This document shows, in pieces, positions 22,370-30,923 of a DNA stretch of 43,884 nucleotides (position 1 is the stretch's first letter; every line of letters starts with the position of its first letter). The stretch is from Zarea fungicola (Eukaryota; Ascomycota; Sordariomycetes; Hypocreales; Cordycipitaceae), in contig FWCC01000354.1 of NCBI GenBank assembly GCA_900169235.1, forward strand, positions 1-43,884, given 5' to 3'. Made by a program: the position numbers and the translations under genes. The notes under the pieces are model-generated. The model worked only from the letters and a program-made list of their open reading frames with translations, made no database searches and had not been told where the DNA came from.

Positions 22370-23180
22370 CCAGCAGAAAAGATATATGCCTCAACCGTTC
22401 TTGATATCACGCGGCCCCCCCCCGTCCACGCCGAGATTCATGGCAGAAACAGAGACGAATAGCGAGCCAACGCTCACAGAGGCTATCACCACCGCTCCGC
22501 CCTACAGTGGGTGGCAGTAAGTATTTGACCCCTTCGAGGTATCTACTTGCGACTAGCCCAAATAGGAAGCTACTATAACGCTGCTTTTATTAGCTTTTGC
22601 ATAACCCTATCCCTGAGAGAGGTTACAGTGGATTTACAGTGGACTGTCTTAATCAGTCTAAAGCGGCAGTGTTTTGATTTCTATTTTAGGTTAGCTTATG
22701 CGCCAGAAGATACCTGGTAGGGGTCAAATACTTCTTGCCACCCACTGTACCGCCCTCCGGCCCCGATGGCCCCAAACGGCGCACAGAACCCCCCCTGGCC
22801 CCGGAAAACAGTGACCGATCCCAAGAGAGAGCCAATAGAACCTCCAAGAAACAAATAGAACCAGAACTCCTCCCCCCCCATCAGACAAAGATGGAGACAG
22901 CCCTAGATGCCGCCTACCTAGCCCCGAACCCGCTACTAACCCCCCTCCCTATATATATGAGCACTCTGGAGTGCCAGAAGAAGCCATCAGGAGCGATGAA
23001 GCTGCAGCAGGCAGCTGTTCTTACCCACGTATAGCAACCGTTTTGTATTTACCGTATTACCCTCGTAGACGGGGTGTTTTCCCCTGGGCCTCGCCCAGTT
23101 TTTCCCCCCATTCCATAGATCGAAGGACCTTATGACCTGCCTAGGTCAACAAGGCGTATAATTAATAATAATAATAATAA
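22370..23180 (+). mobile_element. 5'-truncated LINE 3' end with (AAT)n tail
   Basis: GC-rich, little-mutated sequence ending in an AAT repeat tail (23,161-23,180) and bounded by a 17-bp target duplication, the hallmark of target-primed reverse transcription. It matches, in reverse complement, the left end of the long LINE at 36,085-41,755. Shared blocks include AGGAGCGATGAAGCTGCAGC, GTAGACGGGGTGTTTTCCCC versus the GTAGACGGGGGG form, and CCTGCCTAGGTCAACA near the tail. A MITE splits it at 22,505-22,747. Short reading frames at 22,326-22,520 and 22,735-23,034 are pieces of this element, not host genes. Confidence 0.85.
22505..22747. mobile_element. 243-bp MITE with CAGTGGGTGGCA ends
   Basis: Left CAGTGGGTGGCAGTAAGTAT and inward-read right CAGTGGGTGGCAAGAAGTAT are inverted repeats. 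Similarity continues through TTTGACCCCT to about 45 bases. Flanked by TA at 22,503-22,504 and 22,748-22,749. No coding capacity. It interrupts the LINE tail, so it is younger than it. It is only lightly mutated. Confidence 0.85.
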
Positions 23181-23197
23181 AATACTTATTTTAATAC
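23181..23197. repeat. Right target-site duplication of LINE tail
   Basis: AATACTTATTTTAATAC directly after the AAT tail; an exact copy of 22,353-22,369. Confidence 0.8.
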
Positions 23198-23656
23198 TAT
23201 TAATTTATTAATTGATTAATTGATTACTATATAATTGCTTAATAAAAAGTGTGTATTTTGGTGTAAAATGGGCCTCTGAGCGGAATTACCTGGACCCACT
23301 GTATGTCTGATGATAAAGCGCTGCGCTTCCATTTTATATTGCCTCCCTTTTGTACCATATGACCGCCCAGATCTATCCTAACTATGACTGGGTCGACGAG
23401 CAGCCAGACCCCCCACATTTGTGCTTACATATGGGAATGCTGAACATGCGCGGTAAGGCACAGTGCCTTTCTTTCCACATTTGCATTCTCTCACCCGCAG
23501 ACGCCATTATAATACACCGCGCTGTTCCACCCAACGGTAACTCTCGATTTTTCATCCTGTTGTCCGCTGCAGTCACTGTCCAACTGCTGCGAAATCTTCC
23601 CGGCCCCAGCCACTCCAATAGCACCCGTCAGGCGCAACACGCAATAAAGGCAAAGA

Positions 23657-23990
23657 ATGCCTCGTGCCATAAGAAGTCTGCTTTCCCGCTACCTTCACTG
23701 CTGGTCCTCCACAGCTCGCTAACTAGTCCCTCCCTGCCTCTGAAGGCGTACTGATCGAGTGCGACCCGTCCATCAAATCCATTATTGTCAACATTGATAG
23801 CCAAAATCATGATTTTATTATCGAGGATCTCGACGAGGAGCGCGTTGTTGTCAAGGAGAATATGGTTCCCTTGCTGAAGCAAAAGTTGGAAGATGTATGG
23901 CTTATAAACCCTGCCATTTTGCCTTTACTGACTCTGTCGCAGCGTCTGAAAGAAAACATGGCCCCTATCGAAGAGTCCGGCTCCGAGTAA
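23657..23990 (+). CDS. TFB5: TFIIH subunit TFB5 / TTDA
   Basis: Smallest TFIIH core subunit; it stabilises the complex by pairing with Tfb2 and is required for nucleotide excision repair. Exons 23,657-23,675, 23,746-23,894 and 23,943-23,990 give 71 residues, matching the family size of about 70. The sequence begins MPRAIRS, then [44 protein letters not shown] and RLKENMAPI, all typical of the family. Intron 1 has a GCTAAC branch and AAG acceptor but an unusual GTCTGC donor, so its exact border (and the Ser where a Gly is usual) is the weak point. Intron 2 has GTATGG, CTGAC and CAG. Convergent with the isomerase gene, 132 bases stop to stop. Confidence 0.9.
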
Positions 23991-24122
23991 TTGTTACTTG
24001 TTCCATGCAATACCATACGATGACGAACTACGAGCAGTAGCATTGCGGTTTACCTCGGCCCTCATCAAAATATTTATACATTTTTGGAGCATTATTCTAT
24101 ATACAGAACCCCCTTTACTGTT

Positions 24123-25039
24123 TCACAGTTTGGAGAAAGTTGGCTGCTTCTTTTGCATGCTGCTCATCATGGCCGTCATGAAGTCTTCACCCTGCAGTGC
24201 GACAGAGTTCCACACCTGCGTATATCGTAGGCTGTCAGCCACCGTGTGCTCCTTGCCGTAGTTGAGGAGCTCTTTGGTACCCTGCACGGCGACGGGACTC
24301 TTGGATGCTAGCAGCGAGGCCAGATTGACGGCCGCCGCCACTGCCGTCGCCTTGTCAGGGTGTACCTGGCTGACGAACCCTTGGGCAAGTGCCTCCGTCG
24401 CAGAGAAGTCACGAGCCGTCATGCACACGTCCTTAACCCAGGACAGTGAACCAACAATCTTTGGCAGGCGCGCCAGGGTCCCAATGTCGGCGGCGAGGCC
24501 AATGTCAACCTCTTTGACGGCAAACCGCGTGTTCGCGGCGCAGAGGCGTATGTCAGTGCAGCAGGCAATGTCGATTGCTAGGCCTATGGAGACGTCGTGG
24601 AGTACACAGATAACGGCTGTAGGATAAAATTAATATATTTTCGTTTTGCATAAAATGTACCATGGTAGTAGATGAAACGGGATTAAAACTCACGTTTTTC
24701 GCACTTCTCCGCGGCAGAGATGCTAAACTGAAACTCTTCAATGTGGCTGCGGAGGTACTTGGCCTTGCGAACTTCGTCGCCGGGGGAACTGGTCAACGGC
24801 GAATCCGTCGAGGCTGATTTGACATCGAGGCCCGAGGTAAAGGCCCTGTCGCCGGCGCCGCTCAGGATGGCGACGCGAAAGGCTGGGTCCGCACTGATCT
24901 GCTCAAAGACTTTCCCGTACTCGAGCCAGACTGCCTGCGAAAAGGCATTAAGGCGCTTTGGGTTGTTGATCTCGACGTGGGCGACATACTCAGCGGGTGA
25001 GGTGACGCGAAAGTACTGGTACGACGAGTACGCGGACAT
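24123..25039 (-). CDS. ECH1: Peroxisomal enoyl-CoA hydratase/isomerase, dienoyl-CoA isomerase type
   Basis: Crotonase-fold enzyme, probably delta(3,5)-delta(2,4)-dienoyl-CoA isomerase of unsaturated fatty-acid beta-oxidation. Minus-strand exons 25,039-24,694 and 24,616-24,123 give 279 residues, with a 77-base intron (GTGAGT to TACAG). The first oxyanion-hole region is RAFTSGLDVKSA. The helix after CEKPVICVLHD is SIGLAIDIACCTDIRLC, and then comes FAVKEVDIGLAADIGTL, which holds the Glu and Asp that are catalytic in the rat enzyme. The protein ends in SKL, a canonical PTS1 peroxisomal signal. The second oxyanion loop reads LHDVSIG where a Gly usually follows the His. A (TTTC)n tract lies about 40 bases upstream of the ATG. 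Confidence 0.9.
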
Positions 25040-27184
25040 GGTTTCGGTCGAAGTTTTTTTTGGACGTAATTCGGGAGAGAAAGAAAGAAAGAAAGAAAGG
25101 AAAAGATTTGCTCGCTACCATAAATGTCGAGGGCTGGTTTCCGTCGAGATTTATGCCGTTCTCAAATCTGGGGAAAGCCCTCCACAACCTGGCCGATGCC
25201 GAGGTTGGGAGCGGAGCCGCGGTCAAGTCAGCAGCTGTTCGGGGTAGTTCATGTCATCGAGCCCCGACTCTTATTGTCGCGATCCACTAAAAATGCTAAA
25301 CTTCCTGTTTCAATAGCTGTAAATAAATAATAAGCCGTCCACGCTCCGTATGTGCCTGCGTTCTGGGGGGCTCTAGCTAGCCTTATCTACACTATGTTGC
25401 CGAGCCCTCTTATACACTGCCTCGAAACGCGACAGCGCAACTAAGAACCAACCACGCCAACAATATCTGCACGAGGATTTCGCCTTGCTATACGTATCGT
25501 TTCATAGGGTCTTCTTTTCTTTAATTTTGAAGTATTTGATCGCTGTTTGGACAGAGCCAAGGTTTAGCCGGGCTGGTGGTACTCATGCCATTGGCAACGC
25601 TTCTGCAGGTCTTTCCGATTGCGTTTGCTGATCAGAAATCAGCAACAAAGTTAGGCTTCTACCGATTACCCTTCCTTGGCTCTTTATCACGAAAGCTTAA
25701 GGATTGAACTTAAATTACACAGGGCAGAGTAGGGTGTCTTTTATTGGCGATCTGCCAGCAACGCTCTACAAAGCTCTCCTCATCAACAAACACCAAACCC
25801 AAGGCCAAAACACCACAACACTAGACCACTCCAGGTTGCATGTAGTTATCGGTTGGAGAAGTCCCGCAGCCGGTACATTAATGAGCTTCCGGTCGGCACT
25901 CGCGTTCAGACGCGATACCTCTACGGGCCAAAGCCAACGGGGGCTGCCCAATTGCCCAGTTCCAATGTGTCAGGGCATTTGATTACTATTTAAATTGGCT
26001 CAACCATGCAAAGTACGTGGCTGTCTGAACATGTGTCCGATGTTGGCCAGCAAGTTTATTCTCAATGAAGAGGATAACTAACGCGGGAAGGCTAGGCTAG
26101 GACCATAGGTAGGTAGAATCATTCTTGATCTCGCCAGATTCACTCATACAATGGTAAAACGACTGGGGACAACCAGCTCCTGGGCCGGCGGGCAGAGACC
26201 AATTTCCAACAAAGGCAGCTTGCTTTCAGTGTGCTGTTATAGGCACCTCGGGATCCTGCCGTGGACTGGTCTATCTCCTCACTGAAACGCCGCGGGAGTC
26301 GGGGCATTCCGAAGACAATTAAACGAGATAGGTAATGTCCATCAAGTGTAACTAAATAAATAGTTAAACAGTTCAGCTTCAGTCAAATAGTTTTATTGTA
26401 CCAGTATTAAAAATATAAAGTAAACATAGTTACTCACAAAATGTTGTCCAAAAAAAAAAAAAGCCGGGCTGTTTAGTAAGGGACACCATTCCGAACACGA
26501 ATTGCTCGCTCTTCAACCCCGCTTTTCCTGCAGTTGGTTGCTTACCAAAACACTGCATTTGAGGTTAGCTTCCCTGCCGCAAAATTGTTGGTTGCTTTTG
26601 TAATCGGGAATCTTCGCACGGGCTCCGAGAATTATAGAGGGCTTGGCCTTGGAGAATACGAAATCGGTAGCGATCCAGCACCTAGTTCCAGTTGATACCA
26701 AATGCGTTAATTGGTTAACTTCCCATCTTTTTTGTCCCATAGTTTTTCCCAGCACACGACCAAAACCGTGTACAACAATATCCTTTCCTCAAACGTTTTC
26801 TCCTTCGTCTCTTTTGCCCAGGCCTTCAATATTTCTTCCTCTGCTCACAAATTATTTATTACATCATCAATTATCCTGTCCCTGCCCAGGTTTGAGCTAA
26901 AGCTACCCAAAATTCTCATCCTTCCAACCATCCACTCACTCCCGAAGCTCCCGAGGGTGCTGCCCCACCCCCCGGAACGCATCGAGCTATAGTGAGACTA
27001 TCCCGTTAATAAGCTGTGAGGAAATCGCAGCCTCTCACTACTAGCACATTTTACTTTGTCACCTTTGTCACCTTGATCATTTCTTCTCGGCTTTCTTCCG
27101 GACCAATATAAAAATCCATTTAACATATTCATAATCTGCACAGATATTGGACACGGATCAGGAACCTGTCCTGCCCCTGGAGCC
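25040..27184. other. Divergent intergenic region, isomerase / esterase
   Basis: 2.1 kb without a supported gene. The first part holds the isomerase promoter and a GAAA microsatellite. An A-run (about 26,450-26,462) and an AGGTAGGT word (near 26,107) occur. The last 200 bases before 27,185 are pyrimidine-rich, typical of a fungal leader. Confidence 0.45.
25077..25099. repeat. (GAAA)n microsatellite
   Basis: About five tandem GAAA units. Read on the minus strand this is a TTTC pyrimidine tract 40-60 bases before the isomerase start codon, so it may be part of its core promoter or leader. Confidence 0.85.
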
Positions 27185-28843
27185 ATGCCGCGACGACACC
27201 TTAGTAGTGATGTCGAGCTAGAGCTTGAGCCCTTTCACGACGACATAGACACGTCCTCCTCATCATCACATGTCGACAATAACCACCCAGACTCCCCTCT
27301 CCTAGAGTCAACATCCTCATCTTCTACGTCAGCGGTACCAAAATGGCTTTCACCCCCGACGTACGCCAACCACCGCGGTGCAACGCGTCAATTTCTTCGT
27401 ATCCTACACTTGTTACGGCCCCGCCGCACATGGCGCTACCTCGTCTTCCATTTGTTCGCCCTCTACGCCCTGGTTTGTCTCTTGCGTGGCGAACCCTTCT
27501 TCGCATCTAATCTTCCCTCACGCTACTCGGGACTTTATGACGTCGGCGCTGTCGACATTGAGGTGCCGTTAATCGAACCGCGTCAGCTCTCGGACACTGC
27601 CCTCATGTCATCTGGCCAGCCTGCGTTTGTGGTTGAATCCGTGCTCTTTACGCTGTACTATCCCGTCGCCAAGGGTGCGCGAGCTGCAGCGTCGCCGCAT
27701 CTCTGGATATCACGGCCTATTAGCCTCACAGCCGCCGGCTTCGCCCGCTTCGCCCACGTAGACTACTTTTTCGTCCGCCCCATCTTTACGTTCCTCCTCT
27801 GGGCCATAGCCGGCCGTATACAGATTCCAGCCAAAGTGGATGCTCCTCTACTCCAAATGACAGGCAACGACACAAGCTTACCGCTCATGATCTTCTCACA
27901 CGGCATGGCCTCATCGCGCACAGACTACACCGCCTACATCAGCGAGCTTGCCTCGCGCGGCCATGTCGTCGCAGCCATTGAGCACCGCGATGGCAGCTGC
28001 CCAGGGTCCCGCATCCGGGTTAAAGGAAAACCAGATCGGGATATCGTCCATTTTGATACCCGCCACGTCCTCTCCACGCCCCCCATGGATGCGCTCGCCA
28101 TGAAGAGGGAGCAGCTCGCCTTTCGCGAGGCCGAGATCCGCGAGGCCATCAAGACGCTCGGCGCCATAAACGATGGCCACGGCCGCCAGGTGTACGACCT
28201 CAGTTCACGCGGCGAGGGGACAACACTCCAGGACTGGACTGGCCGTCTAGATTTTGACCGTCTAACCATCGCCGGCCATTCATACGGTGCCACAGGGGCA
28301 CTCAAGGCCCTGCGCCCTAGCACCGAGCCAAGAGAGGCTGACAAGCTCGTCGTCCCTGTAGCTGCGGCCGGTGTCATCCTCGACCCAGGCAAAGGCAGTG
28401 GCCCACTCAATGCCGACATCGACGTGCCTCTTCTGGTCGTCCACTCTGAGTCATGGTCTAAATACTACAGTGAATTCTTTGGTCGCCCGCACTTTGATAC
28501 GGTGCGCGATCTTGTCGCGGACGTCTTAAACCGTACAGCTTCTGTCGGCAGCTGGTTCATCACCGCTCGCGGCACTGCCCACCCTTCCGTTACTGATGCG
28601 CCTCTCATTGAGCCGTTACTTCTTAGTGCCGTCACGGGTGCCCGTTTCAATGTTGGCGCCGCGCTTGCCCAGTACGTTAATGTCACAACCGAGTTTCTCA
28701 ATGCCGTGCGCACACGGCAGCCTGCACACTTGCTCGCGGAAAAGGTTACGCACGAACAGTACGGCAAGTGGGTGAGCCCAATCCGCCAGGTCGAATTTCC
28801 AAAGAGGCTGGCACATCTCTGGCAAATTCACGTCGCTCCCTGA
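27185..28843 (+). CDS. PAF-acetylhydrolase-type serine esterase, membrane anchored
   Basis: Alpha/beta hydrolase of the plasma/intracellular platelet-activating-factor acetylhydrolase family, which removes short acyl groups from phospholipids. One exon, 552 residues. An acidic, Ser-rich N-terminal region is followed by one hydrophobic segment at about 85-103 (YLVFHLFALYALVCLL), suggesting a signal anchor. The family block IFSHGMASSRTDY gives the oxyanion loop near 237. The nucleophile elbow GHSYG is at 364-368 (Ser366). VILDPG places the acid at about Asp400, and GTAHPSVTD gives His466. Together these make a full Ser-Asp-His triad. True substrate is unknown. No intron is needed, and the ATG is the first in frame. 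Confidence 0.9.
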   Translation: MPRRHLSSDVELELEPFHDDIDTSSSSSHVDNNHPDSPLLESTSSSSTSAVPKWLSPPTYANHRGATRQFLRILHLLRPRRTWRYLVFHLFALYALVCLLRGEPFFASNLPSRYSGLYDVGAVDIEVPLIEPRQLSDTALMSSGQPAFVVESVLFTLYYPVAKGARAAASPHLWISRPISLTAAGFARFAHVDYFFVRPIFTFLLWAIAGRIQIPAKVDAPLLQMTGNDTSLPLMIFSHGMASSRTDYTAYISELASRGHVVAAIEHRDGSCPGSRIRVKGKPDRDIVHFDTRHVLSTPPMDALAMKREQLAFREAEIREAIKTLGAINDGHGRQVYDLSSRGEGTTLQDWTGRLDFDRLTIAGHSYGATGALKALRPSTEPREADKLVVPVAAAGVILDPGKGSGPLNADIDVPLLVVHSESWSKYYSEFFGRPHFDTVRDLVADVLNRTASVGSWFITARGTAHPSVTDAPLIEPLLLSAVTGARFNVGAALAQYVNVTTEFLNAVRTRQPAHLLAEKVTHEQYGKWVSPIRQVEFPKRLAHLWQIHVAP

Positions 28844-29745
28844 AGTAGCCGGCGATGCTGGATAGAGAGGGGGGAATTGGATAGACAGGATTGTTTGGAA
28901 GAAAGATTGCAGACGAAAATGGAATTAGATCGAAGTTGGAGGCAGAACAGAACCGGCAAGGTCGTCTTTGCTGAACTGTAATACGGTCATTGAACCCAGC
29001 ATTGTGATTATTACCCTTCCTGCTCGTCCGCTTGCCTTTTTCTGTCCTGTACTACCATGATTGAGTGATACCTTGGGATAGGCGTTTATTTCTTTGTCCA
29101 TTTTTATAGCATTTATCAACTGTTTGTTTCTTCCTTTTCCCTATATTGACTGTTCATGTAACAGTGAGGATTTAAGACAATATTCAGGGAGGTGATGTAC
29201 TCTGCAAATGCTGTCAGTCCGATAACATTATCATTCTATTTCCGACGTAAGCTCTCTAAATATTTGCTTTCAATCGTACTCACTTTCCTGTTAATTGTAC
29301 TGTACTTGGCCTATCCTGTAATAACAGGCTTGGCCTTGCGGACCTTTGTTACTGCATGACAAAATTTCGGAATAGCCAGGCGCTCGTCAAAAGTGTCGGG
29401 TTTCGCGCTTAGAAGCTTATTTTCAGCAGGTTCGCAAGTTATTATAAAGCCGTCCTACTCGGTACTAACCTGTGGGGCGTTTATTAAAACTGTCTGGTCT
29501 GGCTAGAGATACCTACTAGGTACCCAATGGGGTACTGATTAATAAGTGTGGGGCACAACTCTCGACCTACCTGGGTCTGGAGACAGTTATTGACTCGTTG
29601 AGTCAATTGTCACCGCCAAAAATTTTGGAAATTCTGCCATGGGTGATACCTCAATCTGCAGCCACCCAAACCACCCAAACCACCCGACACAAATATCCCC
29701 CAGCAGTCAACATAGTCCCACGCTGTGTGGGATTTAAATTATAAC
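28844..29745. other. Intergenic region, esterase to UTP11
   Basis: About 0.9 kb with no coding signal. Contains TACCTACTAGGTACC-type palindromic words near 29,510-29,525 and a short repeat of CCACCCAAA near 29,665-29,685, close upstream of the UTP11 start. Confidence 0.45.
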
Positions 29746-30687
29746 ATGTCCTCCCTGCGAAATGCCGTCGAGCGACGCGTTCACCGCGAGCGGGCGCAGC
29801 CACTAGAGCGCCGCCGACTTGGTCTTCTCGAAAAGCACAAGGTTCGATAACAGACCAAGCACAAATCTACCCGTTTTATCGAATTTCATGCTGACCATCG
29901 CTACCCTCCTCGTAAATAGGACTATTCGAAGCGAGCCAAGGACTACAATAAAAAAAAGACGCAGCTCAAGCAGCTTCGCGCCAAGGCCGCTGACCGCAAC
30001 GAAGATGAGTTTTACTTTGGCATGATGTCCCGCAAAGGGCCTGGTGCACGCATCAAGGTTGGCAAGAGCTGGAGCGGCACCGTCGAAGGAGACCGTGGCA
30101 ACAAAGTCCTCGACGTCAATACCACGCGTTTGCTGAAGACGCAGGATATGGGCTACATCCGAACTATGAAGCAGGTCGCCACTAAAGAGCTCACGCGGCT
30201 TGAAGAGCAAATCATCATGACACGCGGCATAGACCGTCTGGACGAGACCGCCAACGACGAGGTTGACGATAATGATTTTAAGCATCTCGATAGCGACGAG
30301 GACGAGGACGAGAGAGCATCTAAACGGGAATCGGCAAGGTCAAATGTGGCGAGGAAAATATTATTCTTTGACGACGAAATGCAACAAGAAGATGTCATGG
30401 AGGGGCATCTGGAGCATGAGGAGCAGGAGGAGCAGGAGGAGCAAGAAGCAGAGAATGGAGATGAAGAGGGAGCTCAGGATGAGCAGAAGAAAGGGAGCCA
30501 ATCCGACCGCGAGGCATCGCTGCGCAGACTGCAGCGGCGGCTGGAGAATACACGCAAGAAGCTCAAGTCATTGACGGATGCAGAGGAGGCCCTTGAGGCA
30601 CAACGCGCAAAGATGGCCAAGACGGCGACATCAGGCGGACTGACGAGGCGTGGCAAGAAGATTATGGTGCGCACACGAAAGAGGTAA
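29746..30687 (+). CDS. UTP11: U3 snoRNA-associated protein UTP11
   Basis: Component of the small-subunit processome for 18S rRNA maturation in the nucleolus. Exons 29,746-29,841 and 29,920-30,687 give 287 residues. Intron 29,842-29,919 has a GCTGAC branch and TAG acceptor; splicing restores the family opening [19 protein letters not shown], then [20 protein letters not shown]. Further family blocks are [16 protein letters not shown], then [13 protein letters not shown] and, at the end, [12 protein letters not shown]. An acidic Glu/Gln insert (about residues 200-235, with EEQ repeats) precedes the basic tail, and the length is in the fungal range. Convergent with the next gene, 236 bases apart. 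Confidence 0.95.
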
Positions 30688-30923
30688 TCATGTTTCTAGT
30701 TTCTCGTGATAATTATTCACCTGCCGAATTGAAAAAGAAAAAGCAGCAGGGAAATGGGGCGTTGGGCGAATTTGACAAATATTTAAGGAAATACTCAAGT
30801 ATTAAAATGTCCAACATGCAAGTTGAAAGGACAGAGAATTTTGGAATTTGAAATTCAACCAAGTGCTTATAATATTAAATCTCGTCAAAACCGCCAAATC
30901 ATCACATCATAAAGACAATCTCG

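Larger units (their letters stand above)
17582..23301. mobile_element. Outer TA-flanked element with CAGTGGG ends, host of a nested insertion cluster
   Basis: The left end starts CAGTGGGCCAAAAGTAATTC and the right end, read inward on the minus strand, starts CAGTGGGTCCAGGTAATTCC. The similarity runs about 50 bases and ends in CACCAAAAT on both sides. Both ends abut TA (17,580-17,581 and 23,302-23,303), as in Tc1/mariner insertions. Once the inserted elements are subtracted, only about 450-480 bases of its own sequence remain, so it was probably a non-autonomous MITE-like element. It contains two N runs (17,669-17,670 and 18,064-18,122). Left outside the nested elements, the AT-rich filler has no coding sense. 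Confidence 0.75.

Noticed and set aside
22326..23034. Two short plus-strand frames that look like genes
   Set aside because: They lie in the truncated LINE tail, partly overlapping transposon and MITE ends, and are repeat-derived.
23350..23754. Long plus-strand frame overlapping TFB5
   Set aside because: It conflicts with the TFB5 frame and has no protein resemblance.
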